Shown in pieces: positions 44,224-56,900 of a DNA stretch of 64,000 bases. Each line of letters opens with the position of its first letter. Position 1 is the stretch's first letter. Made by a program: the position numbers and the translations under genes. Source of the stretch: Luidia sarsii (taxonomy: Eukaryota > Echinodermata > Asteroidea > Paxillosida > Luidiidae). Below the pieces are notes generated by a model. It worked only from the letters and a program-made list of their open reading frames with translations. It searched no databases and was not told where the DNA came from. The stretch spans positions 6,634,621-6,698,620 of the forward strand of contig OX465117.1 of assembly GCA_949987565.1 (NCBI GenBank), read 5' to 3'.

Positions 44224-45540
44224 CAAGTAGTGCAAGGGTTGCGCCGGGGGCGTTCATTCTAGCTTACGACCTCAGTCCAGTCAAGAACAGGTCAGGGGAA
44301 GGTACTATATTAAAATCACAACATATAAATCCCAAGTTTAAGCCTTAGTTTAACCTCCATGGTTTAACCGTTGCCCGTATTTTCTAATGGAATTAGCCAC
44401 AAGGTTTTCCTTGAGTATTTTGCTCATCGAGATTTATCTATGTGGGTGTGCGTCCACCTGTATGGTTTTGTTTCAAGAGAAACAATCATGAAGTCCGTTT
44501 TGTAAAAGCCAACATTGGGAAGATCGGAAAACATCAATGTCCTCAGATTTCCTTCTAATTTACACAGTTTGTAGATGGTCATGATGGAATCCTCATGTTG
44601 AAATCTTACGGTCTGGGATGCTGAGTTTCCTGTATTGCAACGCTGCCCGAGTAACTGGCACATTGTGAACGTGGATTGTACTCATACAGTCATAGCCATA
44701 AGTCACCCTCACACCAACACGACCAACTTCCGGGTTCATTTCTGTATCGCATTCCGCTAAATCTTCCCGAACCTCCTAAAAAAAGATCCATGCACAGGGA
44801 ACCAAGGGAGGGGGTACAATTTCGGCACAAGCTGTTCCAGTTCATGATCACAATCCTTCAATCCGACCCCTCCCCCATACAAAGTACACAGACACAACAT
44901 GGACAAACAGGGGGGGCTTCAGATGCAGAGGGGCGTGGCCTTCAGTGATTACGTAATTAGTGTAAATAGAACAGCCGCCCTGGTAACGGTACGGCGGCCG
45001 CGATAGGACATCACACCCGCGCGCAGCAGCTACCATTCCAAATCCATGCCACCAATTCAAGTACACAGCTCAAGGATTATAGTCTGTGGGATGACGTGGC
45101 AGAGTCAATCATTATTTACCAAAGCCCAGTGCAAGAATGCGAATTGAGTCTTGAATCGCCGACAATCACTCACGATCCCCTTGCTGTGCAGGGACTTCAC
45201 TTTTAGGGTGGTTGATGACCTTGCAAGGGCGAAGTTTGTGCAAGTGTGGGTACTCAACTGGACGGTGTGAAGTTGTGAACGTTGTCTCTAGCTCAATGAA
45301 GCGACCAGAACAATTTCTGAGCCCTTCATATTATTGGTCTTTGTTGTCCCTGGCTGGGTCCCTTTCAACTCCTTTCTACCAATCCCGTGACCCTTGCAAT
45401 AACTGCACAATGTGCCTGTTTGTATACTTCGGCTTCGATTTTCTGTGACCTTTATTGCCAGTATTAGAGTAATAGAGTTTTGTACGTCCCCTGCCGCTGC
45501 AGGGAAATATAATGAAGGATTTGTTAATGTCTCATCATGC
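44224..45540. other. No gene; family 1 MITE scrap at 44507-44628
   Basis: The scrap reads CCAACATTGGGAAGATCGGA to TACGGTCTGGGATGCTG, then breaks off. The rest is unique with no coding signal. Confidence 0.45.
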
Positions 45541-46090
45541 ATTTGAAGGTTTCTTCATAAAATACATGTATAATGATAAAAATATACATGTATGTATATA
45601 TATAAAATATTAAATTATATACACATGTACCGGATATGTACATTATTTATAAAATTTTACATTTACATGTACCTGTATAATTGCTACGTAGGTCCTACAT
45701 GTACATGTCATTATAATTGTGTGCGGTGTACATGTACATAATTCAGTTGTGTACAAGAATGTACATTGTATAGATATGTGCTTTGTACATGTAGTACATG
45801 TTGTACATGTATAGTTGTGTGTTGTGTACATGTTCTGTACTTCTATAATTTTGCTGTGTTCATGTACATGTATTAGTTATCTGTTGTGTACATGTAAGCT
45901 ACATGAACATGTATAATTATGTATTGTACATGTACATGTAAATAATGTCCTGTGTACATGCACATGTAATTATGTGCTATCTATACATGTGCATGTATAA
46001 TTATGTGATATGTACATGTACATGTATAATTATGTGATATGTACTGTACATGTATAATTATGTGCTGTGTACATGTACATGCACATGTAA
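45541..46090. repeat. ACATGT/TACATG-rich tandem tract
   Basis: Dense alternation of GTACATGTACATG palindromes with ATAATTATGTG. From about 45890 there is a ~25-35-bp unit ATAATTATGTGATATGTACA. Related short tracts lie at 6986-7008, 35340-35370 and 52355-52555. The peptides read from it are artefacts. Confidence 0.8.
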
Positions 46091-46266
46091 AGCAAATTTA
46101 TTGATTTGGGGGCAACATCATAAAGATGCCCTCACATTAGGTTTCTCTTTCTGTTTTTCCTTTTCTGTTAAATATATTCATTAAAATTAGGATAATTTGA
46201 CCTCATTCCTCTGGTAAGTGAAACCAGAGAGATGAGGTCAAATCCCGACCCATGCTTAACATACTC
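46091..46266. other. No gene seen
   Basis: Short non-repetitive stretch with an imperfect inverted pair GACCTCATTCCTCTGG / CCAGAGAGATGAGGTC at 46199-46240. Confidence 0.4.
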
Positions 46267-46502
46267 CAGGGGTCAATTTCATAGAGCCTTTTGCTTTTAT
46301 GAGAACAAAATGTCAGGATTCACAAGATCACTTTGCCAACCCAAACTTCACTTGTGTTTGATGCTGAGTAAAGAATAGTGGAATACAAGTAAGAAGCAAT
46401 TGACTTAACTTCGTAATGTGCTTTGAAATGTTGTTCACATCGGGGAGATTGTTCATGCTTAGCAGATTCCCATGCTTAAGCAGCTTTATGAATTGGGCCC
46501 CA
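46267..46502. mobile_element. Foldback element, CAATTTCATAGAGC type
   Basis: The left end CCAGGGGTCAATTTCATAGA is mirrored by the right end AGCTTTATGAATTGGGCCCC. 236 bp with no coding capacity. The same element, interrupted, lies at 47352-47880. Confidence 0.6.
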
Positions 46503-47351
46503 TGTCCTTAAAGACAAATAACACTGAGCACCTTGCAACATTTGTGTAGCGTCCATTATTCCATTCCTTCTTAAATTCCATGCAGTTCGACTCCCCCATC
46601 ATCACAGAATGTGCATGTTAAGTATACAGTACAGTAACATAATTATGTTCATGTCCAATGAGATATTTACACAAGCAAAATGAAGGCAACTACAGGTGTA
46701 TAGCTCGTTGGGTGTCTTGCAGTAGGACTAAGAGCAAAATAAGGTCACTACTAGGCCTTTTTTTTTAAGGACCCATCATATTCTATTTTATACCCGCTTC
46801 AATCCTTTCCATATTCCGTGTCCTCATAATTTGTACGTTATGATGACAAACATTGATTGCAAAAAGCCATAAAATTGACCAAACAGACTTCATTCCCAGC
46901 AGAAGGGCATAAAGTGATGTTAGCGTTTGACCGCACTTTTGCCGGGTTACTGTACTGCCTGTAAATGGGGGTCAGTCTCGTTGTTGCAAAGGTAGTAGCT
47001 ATTAAAACATTTGTGGTCTACTACTGACAGGAAATAAGATACAGAACAAATCTGCCACAGGACTGAAGCTCTTTTTTCTAAAACTTTTGCTCTGTTCAGA
47101 GCCATACCCCTCAAGTGATGATTTGCATGGTCTTCCCCCTACACTGTGCCTCCACTCTACAAACATTTGTCTATCCATCTCAAGTCTCGCGTTCAGCTTG
47201 TGTGATATAATAAGGAATCTAGATTTCCTACACCACTGATGTGTGATTCATACCTAAAATTGGGGAGTTGATTTTTTGAGGGGAGATGTCTGATGTGCTT
47301 CTGGCCTGCAGAGAAATGTGTCAAGTGCACAGAGGTGCTCCAAAAGATCTA
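46503..47351. other. No gene seen
   Basis: Unique AT-rich sequence. Confidence 0.4.
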
Positions 47352-47885
47352 CCCAGGGCCAATTTCATAGAGCTGCTTAAGCGCCAAAGTCCGCTTCAAG
47401 GGATAACACAACATTGGTCGAGGTCAAAGAATAGCATCCATACGTTGTCTGATCCAACATATGCATGAAATAGCACACAGGTCTGTGAACATTTTAGCTC
47501 AATCCGCCAACCGAATCTCGAGACAATAGAGAAAACCGCATCATTTGTTTCGCAAAAATGCAGCATTCAACGTATTGTTCCGAAAAATCTTTAGATCTAG
47601 GGGTGAGATGTCAACAATTTCTTTTACTCCTTACTAAAAAAATACAGCATTTTAGGCAGAAATATTTCAGTGCAAGGTTTCTTCCATTATCATCTTCAAA
47701 CTGTATACGTTTCGTGTAAATATCATGTGAACTTTTTTTTTATCTTACCAATGTTGTGTAGGGGCTTTTAGCACAAAAGGTCATGATTCATAGGATCACC
47801 TTGCCAACCCAAACTTCGACTTTTTCGTTTCCTGCTCAGTAGAGAAGAGTGGAATACAAGTCAAAAGCAATTGACATCAAATCAC
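47352..47885. mobile_element. Second CAATTTCATAGAGC element split by a nested MITE
   Basis: CCAGGGCCAATTTCATAGAG starts it. The interior resumes at AGCACAAAAGGTCATGATTC after the nested family 2 MITE and follows the 46267 copy through CCAACCCAAACTTC and GAGTGGAATACAAGT. The right terminal repeat is not found, so this copy is incomplete. Confidence 0.6.
47396..47769. mobile_element. TTAA-type MITE, family 2, inverted and nested
   Basis: From TTCAAGGGATAACACAACAT to CAATGTTGTGTAGGGGCTTTTA, sitting inside the foldback element above. The flanking TTAA is degraded (TTCA / TTTA). Confidence 0.72.
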
Positions 47886-48158
47886 AGGGCGATTTGTAGT
47901 CCAATGACATTGGGTCCTGATCTATTACACCCTCACCAATCTTCCGATAACTTAGTCAACATCCCGGATCATAAAGTTTAAACCAAAGACACGTAAGAAG
48001 GTTGGGGACTGTTCATTGCCAAACACAGACCTCAAACACTGGAATTCACTCCAGACTGTCTTTTTGGTTAATACATTGTAATAAAGTTACCGGTATTAAT
48101 AATGTACGCATGTATGTACAGGTATGTCAGTAGTAAGTACAGTACAGTATACTGTACT
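47886..48158. other. No gene seen
   Basis: Unique sequence with GTACAGTA-type simple repeats at the right end. Confidence 0.4.
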
Positions 48159-48354
48159 TAAGTGGAACATCGCTATAATGAACGCCGATATACCGAACAT
48201 TCAGCTATAACAAACATGCCCTTTGGTTCCCGATTTCTATTTACAAAATACATTGTACGTCACTATGTTGCCCCAACTGCTATAATGAACAACCGCTATA
48301 CCGAACAATTTTCATGGATCCCGGGATGTTTTGTTATAGCGACATTCCACTGTA
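48159..48354. mobile_element. pogo/Tigger-like MITE
   Basis: The left end AAGTGGAACATCGCTATAAT and right end TTATAGCGACATTCCACTG are inverted repeats of the GTGGAAC.TCGCTATAA type known from Tigger/pogo elements. The interior repeats GCTATAATGAAC and ATACCGAACA. About 195 bp, next to TA dinucleotides as expected. No transposase. Confidence 0.75.
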
Positions 48355-51300
48355 TGTACATGTAGGCCTATGTAGAATAGCCACACACAGCAAACCACAA
48401 ACAGAGAAATGGAGATAGTTAATGATGCAAGCCTTAGGCAATGGATGCCTTTTTTATTACCAATTAATCTGTTATCACTAAAAGTACTTTGTATGTTGTG
48501 TGGCCGATGAGACAACTAATTCCCTGTTTAATGTAGATGTACCATATGTGATTTCAAATACATCAACTGCATTGGGGCAGACTACTACAGATTTTTTGTC
48601 CAAAGCTAAATAAAACTTCAAAAGAAAACTTAAACCAGAATGCAAAACACACGGAAAATCAAATTGCATTTAATTTTTTTTTTAGCTGATAAGAATATAG
48701 ACTAAAGGGGTCATGCAGATTTTCTCAACGATCTTAAACATTTTACAGACTTGCATTAACATAACTCTAGCCAGAACGTGGTGTGAGTATCAACCAATAG
48801 AGAGCCCAACAGATATTTAGTCGGGTCCCATTTAAACGTTTGTACTTTGTACACACATTACTGTACGTGAACTCTGAGTACAAAACAAAGATGGCAGCCA
48901 TTTTAGCTTTTTCTCGGCCTATTGATCTGATACTGTACCACGTCTGACTATTAGGTGAAAATAGTAAGCATGCTTTTACCGGATTGTTGGAGGGTCCCTG
49001 AGGCAATGGAACCATTTCAAGCTCTAGGAAAAGAGGCTTGGATGGTGGTTCATTCAACTTTGAAAAGCTTAAGGTTTAACATTCCAAGCTGTTCTCCAAA
49101 TGAATCTTTCTTCTCGAGAAGCTTTTCAAATTGCCATGTCCCCAGGGTGCAAGTGAACTAAAACAGCCGTCAAACAAGATCATACTATGCACTAAATTTG
49201 CACGTAAACAATTTGTTTCTTTCTCTCTTCTCTTCATATTGAAGAACATTAACCATAAAGTAAACATGTCCATGTCTCTCACCATCTACCAGTATTTTTT
49301 TCAATCTCCAAACTTATAAGAATTGCATAAATGCACTACTTTAATTAACCATTAATCACCATTTATTAAACTGACTCATTATACATTTCCAATTCTCTCG
49401 TTTATAAAATTTGAGTGGTGAGGCTGATTTTCCTTTTCTCCTCTTTACCCCCGAATTTTTCAGAAATGTACTTGAACCGGTCAGGGCAGGGTGAGGAAGA
49501 AAAACCAAAAAGAAACATGGAAAATCTGTTACAACGTTAGTATAAAACCATTAATGTAAAACTACAAGTATATCACAAGGTTACCATAAATCGTATTCAT
49601 GATTTGTCTAGATAACATTTTTAGGAAAAAAATTATGACAACTGCAACATTACAATAATATAAACTGAACCAGATTCGCAATGACTTGCAAAATTTTTGA
49701 GGGCGACTGTCATTTTTCCTCACGTTGTCAAACAGAAAATCAAAATCATGGACAGGCATTATCCTCTTCAGATCAATTCTATAATTTGTTTGTAATCGTT
49801 GATTCTGTTGAACTGGCTGAAAAATAGACAGCAATGAAAAGCACCCAGACATACCCATGAGAGGAACCAGTTTTCTGTTGTTATCATTAAATTATGATTT
49901 TGATTTTCAACATTGCAGAACCCCGCGTCTCCCCTTTATAACAAATGAGAAGAAAATAACCCTCCAAAATCAATCTTTCTTATAAACGCTCTTTCTGGGG
50001 TCGAATTTTGCACACTCCACAATGTGACCTTACAGTAAATTCGGCTTTTCATCAAATTCTTTTTTTTTTTCTTTTTGACATTATTTAAAGACAATTTTGA
50101 CAGCTTTCTTATAAGGATGGAAATGAGTTTGGGAAACAGTCCTCTGCTCGCTTATACCGAGCCTACCACAGAATCCTCCACTTAATTTGTGACGTTAACT
50201 CACCACACATTGCCAATCACCAAAGCTTCCAATGTTAATGTCGGCCTATACAGGAGCAAGCCTACAATTAAGTGTACATGTGTCTTTCCATCGGTCTTTA
50301 AAAATGTTTTGCTTTACAGAGAGATACACATATGCAGTCGTCACTGGCCACATGTAAATGAGAAAGAAGAAAAAAGCTCAGCATGGAATGTAGGACCAAA
50401 ATTGTGGACATACCACTGGTTTAGGCAGGGGGGGTACCTTTGGAGATATTAATACTATCATTATAACACTGAGAAGCAAGGCTTTTATGGGGCTGGTGTA
50501 ACAGTAGTGTGGCAGTGGGCACATTGGCCGAGAGGGAAAGCTTCTATAGAGGTTAATGGCTATGCATGGCCACACAGACCATGCACAGACCAAGCGGGTG
50601 AAATACGATGCCATGTGGTCTGCTTCTGACTAAGCCAAATGGAATCACCATCCACTATGGTTGAGTCAGACCTTCCCTTGCAATGCCTTTCTCTTTCTCT
50701 CTCTCTCTCTTTGCCCCCAAAAGACTTACTGACTCATAAGAAAATATCATTACATATTCAGGGTTGACAAATTTGCCAAAAGAGTTCGTTGTCTGGCGAG
50801 TCAAGTTTCTGTCAGAAGTTGCCTATGTTGAAATCCAATCATGTCCTGTACAGTTATAATTATCAAGACAGACCAATTATACTTACTCGTGCGCATTATG
50901 TTTAAAATGTTAAATGAAGACGCATATTTTTCGACTTTTCCAATGCAAGTGAACTGAAGCTTGATGGCTATTTATTTGGTCGTTGACTGCTTCTGGCGAT
51001 AGGATGTCAACCCATGGAAAATATCACGTTGTGTATGTTTTTATTTTTAACAAAGGAAATCCGTAAAACAAGGCCTACATTATGAGACCTTTTGGTTGTA
51101 TACATGTCAGTTTGCACTGCGGGATAGTATAACTAAATGCAAGTGCGATTTGACCTAGAAACTCTTTTTAGAATCACTCAACCCCCTTCTGTTATGACTG
51201 TTCTCCAACACAACCCTTCCCACTACTCCATCACCTCGGTCCAAACTTCATCGCCAGGGTGGAACCCCCTGATGTGGGCCACATAATCTAATTGAGTGCG

Positions 51301-52354
51301 GACGTCAATTTTTTTTTTTTTTTTTCATCAAAAAGTCGGCCTGAGTTGTGGTATCTGGGTGGTGAAGCAGGGAGCAAACTTGAGCAGCCAAAATCGCCAC
51401 CACAACTACTATTCACTACCAGGAAATAGTTTTATTTTTCTAAAATCCCTTCCTGAAAACTACTGCCAACTGCCGTTACAAAAGTGCCCGATGTAATTGT
51501 AAACACTGACATCTGTGATGAAGTTTTATCTGTGAGTTCGTTTTTTCCTTTTTGGGGTAGGAGGAAGAAAAAAGACGGTGAATCTGAAGAAAAAAATCCA
51601 ACTCTACAAGGAAAACAAATCTTAGCCATAAGGAAATGGACTTCACCACAGACAGCTGTGGTCTAGCAACCAATGGTTGCCCTTCCATTTCTTTGACTGA
51701 CTGTTTCGATGTGAGGTTTTTTCCTGAAGATTACTGCAGTGCCCCCCTCCCCCCCCAAAGAAAAGGGAGCCAGATGGAAAAGGTGTCAACAGCATAAACA
51801 ACCTTGCACTTTGCAGGATATTACAGCACACATGCAAGATAATGCAAAGCAAGATTCTGCTCTTTAAATTTCTTCTTCCTTATTTTTTTGTATGAAACGC
51901 ATGCGTGGAGATTTACGGCGGGCCATTTTTAAAGCGCTAGGTACATGTCCAATGCATACCACTACATTCCCCTTCTGGTCTGGTTTGAGGGGACCCCACC
52001 AACTGCACGCTGAGAAGTACCGGTACTACTGTGTTTTTATGGAGACTTCCTACACACTGTGATTTGCCCCAGGCTCAGATTATGCAGACAGTCTTAAGGG
52101 GGGATGGCTGTGTGAATGTGAAGATCAACCATCCAGTGATGATAGCTTCAGACAAGTAACTGCCCCTCCACTTTTCCTTTACCCCCTCCCAAAACATAAT
52201 GGACTTGGCAAGGAGTTTTGTTTCAGCTTTCATTGGGTTTTCTGAGAGGAAATGGTGTCGGATTGTGCTGTCTTTCCTCCTGGGTTTGTTTCTGTTCATA
52301 ACCATCAAGTTTCTCTTTAAAATGGAGTGCTCAAACATTTCTTCACATGTGCAA
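48355..52354. other. 4 kb of unique sequence without a recognisable gene
   Basis: AT-rich, with homopolymer T/A runs (50060, 51310) and a CT tract (50690-50710). No MITE family of this window is represented, in contrast to the preceding 20 kb. No reading frame shows a domain. It may be intergenic or an intron of a gene with exons elsewhere. Confidence 0.45.
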
Positions 52355-52560
52355 GTATAAGTTGTTCATGTACATGCACATGTACATGTGCATCAGGCAT
52401 ACATGTATGTAACATGTTCATGCGCATTTCATATTCATGAACATGTACATGTAACATGTTCATGTACATGCGCATGTTCATGAACATGTTAAATGTACAC
52501 TTACACGTATAAATGAATGTGATTTCTGACGTGTACATGTGCATGGGCTGCTATCATGTG
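52355..52560. repeat. ACATG/CATGTT-rich tract
   Basis: Repeated ACATGTTCATG and ACATGTACATG words, forming several overlapping palindromes. Confidence 0.65.
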
Positions 52561-53887
52561 CATATTCTTGTGCATTTGCACAATGCAGGCAGTTACTGGG
52601 TTACCTTATCAAGTTTGTGACACGCAGCAAACAAACTGCAAAGTGCCGTTCCAAAGTTCGTGCTTCCAAAACCCCATCGTTGGACTTTGACAAAATACAA
52701 AACTCTCGCCCGAACTTCAATTCCACTCTGCACTGTGAATGCGGGTACGAAATGGGGCTACCTTTCAAGAACCCCGTTCGTTTTTTGATGATGTTCTTCT
52801 TCGTAATCCTTTCTAAATGAACCACGAGATAGAATTCAAAAGCCAAACAATTTAACAAAAGCAGGGAGACTGGCTGGATACTGGATCAGGAAGTGTAGCT
52901 AGTGGCCGCAATAAAATGTGGCTTGATATTCAACCATAAATGCTGAGAAAGGTTGATACAGCAAACACATCAAAGTATTTTTTTTTTAATCTGCAAGAGG
53001 CTTTAACAAATGGTTAAGGATACATTTTTAGGTCCACACAACCTCTTTCCCACCCCCCACCCCCCCAAAAAAAACTTCTTTTTCTTGGTGATATTTCCTA
53101 TCTTTTGTGGTGAGAAGGGTTGAGGTAAAGCTGTTTACGAGAACTATATCAATGTGCCTCGTTTCCTCTCAAAGGAAACCAGGATGTAGATTTCAAGCGA
53201 TTTTTTTTTTTTATCACTTAGCAGCGACAGTCCGGCATGCTACCAGGATACAGGACACTGAGTGGGAATTGTAATAATGATAAAAGAAAAGCAGAGAGAG
53301 GGCAAGAGATTACTTTGTAAACTATGTCCTGTGCAAGGGAGTGGTCTGATAGTTCCTGCACACAGGTTCCTGCAAATTCTTTATTTCCTGGTACATTTAG
53401 CGTGCCTTTGGCAGAGGGGACTGCACAAAGTGAATATGATTTCTCTGCGTGGTAAACAAATTGTCATGGACAGGGTTGGGAAGAAAATTTGACTTTTTAT
53501 GGGATTTTTAAAACGACTTCTGAAGGTGAGGGGGTTTATGCAATTATGCAATCTTATTTCTAATTGTGAATATGGTTCGACAAGATGGAAAATCAATTTC
53601 ATGAGTACATTATGGACACACGTGCGCTAAATGTGGAATAAAAATGGGTGCTAGTTGGGAGACCAGAATTTGGAACCTTCCATCGCCAGCCCTCTGGTAA
53701 CACACACCCAAAAAAAAGGGGAAACTTTAAATGTATTGAATCAAGACAAGATAATTCAAAGTGACCGCATGTCAGGATAGATGTAGGTCAACTATTGCTG
53801 GGCCAAGGATCTGCAAATATTCTTCCCTCGGGAAAAAATCCCAAGAATTTCAAAGACAAACCGGAACGGGGTCCCTTCGCTGGCTGG
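52561..53887. other. No gene seen
   Basis: Unique sequence. The 93-codon frame at 52539-52820 has no domain and no coding bias. Confidence 0.4.
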
Positions 53888-54260
53888 GTTGGGGCGGCTT
53901 GGCTGGGCTGGGCTGGGCTAGACTAGGCTGGCTGGGCTGAGCTGGGCTGGGCTAGGCTAGGCTGGGCTAGGCTAGGCTAGGCTAGGCTAGGCTAGGCTGG
54001 CTGGGCTAGCCTTGGCTGGGCTGAGCTGAGCTGGGCTGGGCTAGGCTAGGCTAGGCTGGCTGGGCTGAGCTGGGCTGGGCTAGGCTGGCTGGGCTGAGCT
54101 GAGCTGGGCTGGGCTAGGCTGGCTGGGCTGAGCTGAGCTGAGCTGGGCTGAGCTGGGCTGAGCTGGGCTGAGCTGGGCTGAGCTGGGCTGGCTAGGGCAG
54201 CTGGGCTGGGGCAGCTGGCTGGGGCAGCTGTTCTGGGGCGGCTGGGCTGATCTGGCCTGG
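53888..54260. repeat. GGCTGGGCTGAGCT / GGCTAGGCTA minisatellite
   Basis: 5-bp based (GGCTN) array: GGCTA-rich in the left half, GGGCTGAGCT-rich in the right, fading into GGGGCAGCTGG. Strongly G-rich on the plus strand. It ends about 1.1 kb downstream of the profilin stop codon. The Pro/Ala/Ser open frames on it are artefacts. Confidence 0.9.
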
Positions 54261-55363
54261 GTGCTTGTGGCCTTGGAGCGAGGGGAGGCTGGGCTGGGGA
54301 GGGTGCCCTGTGGGTCACCTCACTGCAACCCCACTGGTCAACCATACAGTCGCTTGCGTCCAGCTCCCTGACTTGTGGTCCAGCTCCCTGGCTTGCGGTC
54401 GGTAGTCCTGACGAGCTGATTTAAAGGCCACAACGATGAGTACTGAGGGAAGGGGTAGAATCAAGTTCTCAATCCCTTTCTCTTGAGGGCTCTCTGGTGA
54501 ATTGGTCTGCAATTTCTGGAAACATTTGCCCTCGGACGAATGACAGGAGATGTTAGCTTGGACTGTAAACGCATCCAAACTTAATTGTCAATTGTCCAGC
54601 ATGCTCTGTTTTGGAGGGTGGAGACAGCTAAACTCTCAGAGTTCCGGTCGAAGAAAATTAGAAGATTGAGGAGGTGGTGGGTTTTATGAGTCCAGGTTCA
54701 TTGCAGAGATAGTTCACCCTTTGGATTTGGTGTGTAGCGTTTGCATAGCGTAGCACGAGAAGCAGTGTTGCGCTGAGTAGTTCGGCTTGACATCTCAGGT
54801 GAGAGGAGATGGAAGAAGTTTTCGAGTTCTGGGCATTTTCTTATGGGGCAGCGCAAGGTTGGTTGCAACTGAGCTTCTTTTTGCCTGTCCCCGATCCTGG
54901 GCTGTTTCCTTGGAAGACTGGTTGCGCGGAGAGGGACTGGGAAGTGTCTTAGAGCGATCTGAGGAAGTGTTGAGGAGACGACAGGGCACTACCACTTTGT
55001 GGCGGGCTTTGCTCTCTGTCTGCAGCAGTTGGTTTTAATACGGCGGTGACTTCTCAGACTAGACGCGATGAAGACGCAACATGATTTTTTTTTCAGATTG
55101 AGCAATATATGTCCTGACATGAATTGGTTAGGTTTATGGTAGAACTTCACAGTAAGAGATTTTTGACTGGTCTTCCTTCCTCAGAGAGGGGAAGGGAAGC
55201 CGGGGGTTGCGTTCAAGTGACTGAGTTTTGCTTAGAGTTACTTGATGAAGGCAAAACGGGGAGGACTAGGGCCTACGCCAGAGGTGATGAAGAAAGAACA
55301 AAAAGAGGGAACTGGTGTAGTGGTTGGTGGTGGTTTGTGGTGGAGCCAGTTATGTGCGAGCGG
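54261..55363 (-). other. 3' side of profilin; no further coding sequence seen
   Basis: Probably holds the profilin 3' untranslated region. On the minus strand an ATTAAA at 55034-55039 lies about 325 nt past the stop codon, and an A-run (T-run on plus) at 55085-55093. I see no classical AATAAA within 1 kb. Confidence 0.35.
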
Positions 55364-55786
55364 TTACATGCCTAATGATTCTAGGTATTCTGCAATGACT
55401 GCGACACCTTTGTTGGTGTTCCCTTGCTGGCCACCCTCTGGACAATGGCCGATGACGATGGCCGTCTTCGAAGCCTGCAGGGTCATCGCTCCCGAGCCCT
55501 TCTTCTTGGCCAACACGAGCTTGCCTTCCTCCTCGCGGAGAAACTGGTACTTGTTGCCCTCGGCGTGCACGCCCCCGGCCATGAACGCGCTGAAGTCCTT
55601 CGACTTGAAGCTGCGGGCGATGTTGGGCCCCTCCTGACCCTGCAGCTTCAAGGCATTGGGGTGGGCGGCAGTGGTCCAAGCGGCCCCACCGTCAAGCCCG
55701 ATGATACAGCACCTATCCACGTGGGTGGCACCGCTGGCATCCTTGCTCTGCGCAACCAAGTTGTCGAGGTACGGATCCCAACTCAT
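55364..55786 (-). CDS. PFN: Profilin, complete 140-aa protein
   Basis: Actin-monomer binding protein that promotes ADP-to-ATP exchange on actin and delivers it to growing filaments, and binds poly-proline ligands and phosphoinositides; cytosolic. It begins MSWDPYLDNLVAQSKDASG, with the conserved N-terminal Trp and Tyr of the poly-proline site. It continues CIIGLDGGAAWTT, KYQFLREEEGKLVLAKKKGS and SKTAIVIGHCPEGGQQGNTN. The C-terminal helix VAVIAEYLESLGM contributes Tyr to the poly-proline site. Length and the long KKKG loop fit deuterostome profilins. The start is the Met in GACACCATGA; the frame is open upstream for 58 codons, but that part has no profilin similarity. No intron interrupts the coding region, unlike vertebrate profilin genes. 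It is GC-rich against AT-rich flanks. It is intact, so either this lineage lacks coding introns or it is a retrocopy that stayed functional. Confidence 0.95.
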   Translation of the reverse strand: MSWDPYLDNLVAQSKDASGATHVDRCCIIGLDGGAAWTTAAHPNALKLQGQEGPNIARSFKSKDFSAFMAGGVHAEGNKYQFLREEEGKLVLAKKKGSGAMTLQASKTAIVIGHCPEGGQQGNTNKGVAVIAEYLESLGM

Positions 55787-56635
55787 GGTGTCGCCCGGTT
55801 TTCGTCGAAGGGGATAATTAGAAGTAGAAGAAGGTGTTCGAGGGAGGGGGGAGTGTTGTAACCCGCGCTTAACTCGACTGGGGCTCCAGACAAAATGGCC
55901 GCTGCAACGCTCGGGTGAAATCTGACTTGAAGCTTTCTGGCCTCGATTTTCCCGACTCACTCACCGCTTTTATCGGTCACTGTCCTGTTTGCGGGGTCTT
56001 TCCTTGACGAGGGACCGTCGGTATTTCTTCCGAGAGTCAGTCTTTGCTCTTTTGTAGAGTGGCTTTCTGTTCTCTTTCTCTCATCCGTTCGAGAGCACGT
56101 TGTTACCACGACTTCCCGGTGCGGTTAGTGAGCGCGGTGGGTTCCTTGCGCAGGGCGCATGTGCACTGTGCGTTTCTGGACAAAATGGTGCCCCACCCCA
56201 TAATGCATTCCGAAGGTCATATGGCGAGCCGAAATGACATAAAAATGTAGATCGCACGAAAAGTCGTCCGCGCCGCCCATGAACCGTTGCGGGTGATTCT
56301 GACACAAACTTCGAATTTTGAAAACAAAGATGTATAAATGTATAAATCAATGGAAAAGGTAACCTTCTGTGAGCAGCTCATACTTTTTATTGGAAGATGT
56401 TGAACTTAAGAAGTTGCCGAGGAAATAGACGAGTGGTAATGCTACTTCGACTTTCTGGTTAAAATGCGACTTTGGTGCACTAACAATTGAGTTTAAGGTG
56501 CTTCTAGCGGGTGCTTTGAACCATGTCAATGTAAGACCGTCTTCATTAATGATTACAAAACGGCATGCTACTGTGAGGGCGCTTTCATTTTAGTCAGTGA
56601 AAATACCGGTATATAATCACACCAATCTCCATCAG
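55787..56635 (-). promoter_or_regulatory. Profilin 5' flank, GC-rich to about 56280
   Basis: CpG-containing sequence continues about 500 bp upstream of the ATG (minus strand), then drops to AT-rich. A pyrimidine-rich leader lies directly before the ATG (TCTTCTACTTCTAATTATCC on the minus strand). No clear TATA box. The start site cannot be placed. Confidence 0.4.
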
Positions 56636-56900
56636 GCAGTACGCCCTTCTGACGTTGAATTTTGTGGCTTAGGCTCAGGCTCCGGCTTTGGTTTTTCTTT
56701 CTTTCGTCCATTTCCAAGTACAAGGTATGAAAACGGGAGGCCTTTGGCTTTATTTTTGAATGTTATACTGCAATTTTAAGAAAGAATCCTATAAGCTTCA
56801 ACTGCAACGAAGTACTCCAACCTGTGTTTTCAGCTTTTGGATAACAAAGACGAAGCCGGAGCCGGAGCCTAAGCCGGGTTTTGGAAAAGGCCCCATATAA
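56636..56900. mobile_element. Foldback MITE, GGCTTAGGCTC type, second copy
   Basis: GGCTTAGGCTCAGGCTCCGG on the left pairs with CCGGAGCCGGAGCCTAAGCC on the right, followed by GGGTTTTGGAAAAGGCCCCA. Related to 40103-40357. Confidence 0.6.

Noticed and set aside
54046..54345. Pro/Ala/Ser-rich 99-codon frame
   Set aside because: Translation of the GGCTN minisatellite.
55424..55861. 145-codon plus-strand frame opposite profilin
   Set aside because: Antisense shadow of the profilin coding sequence.
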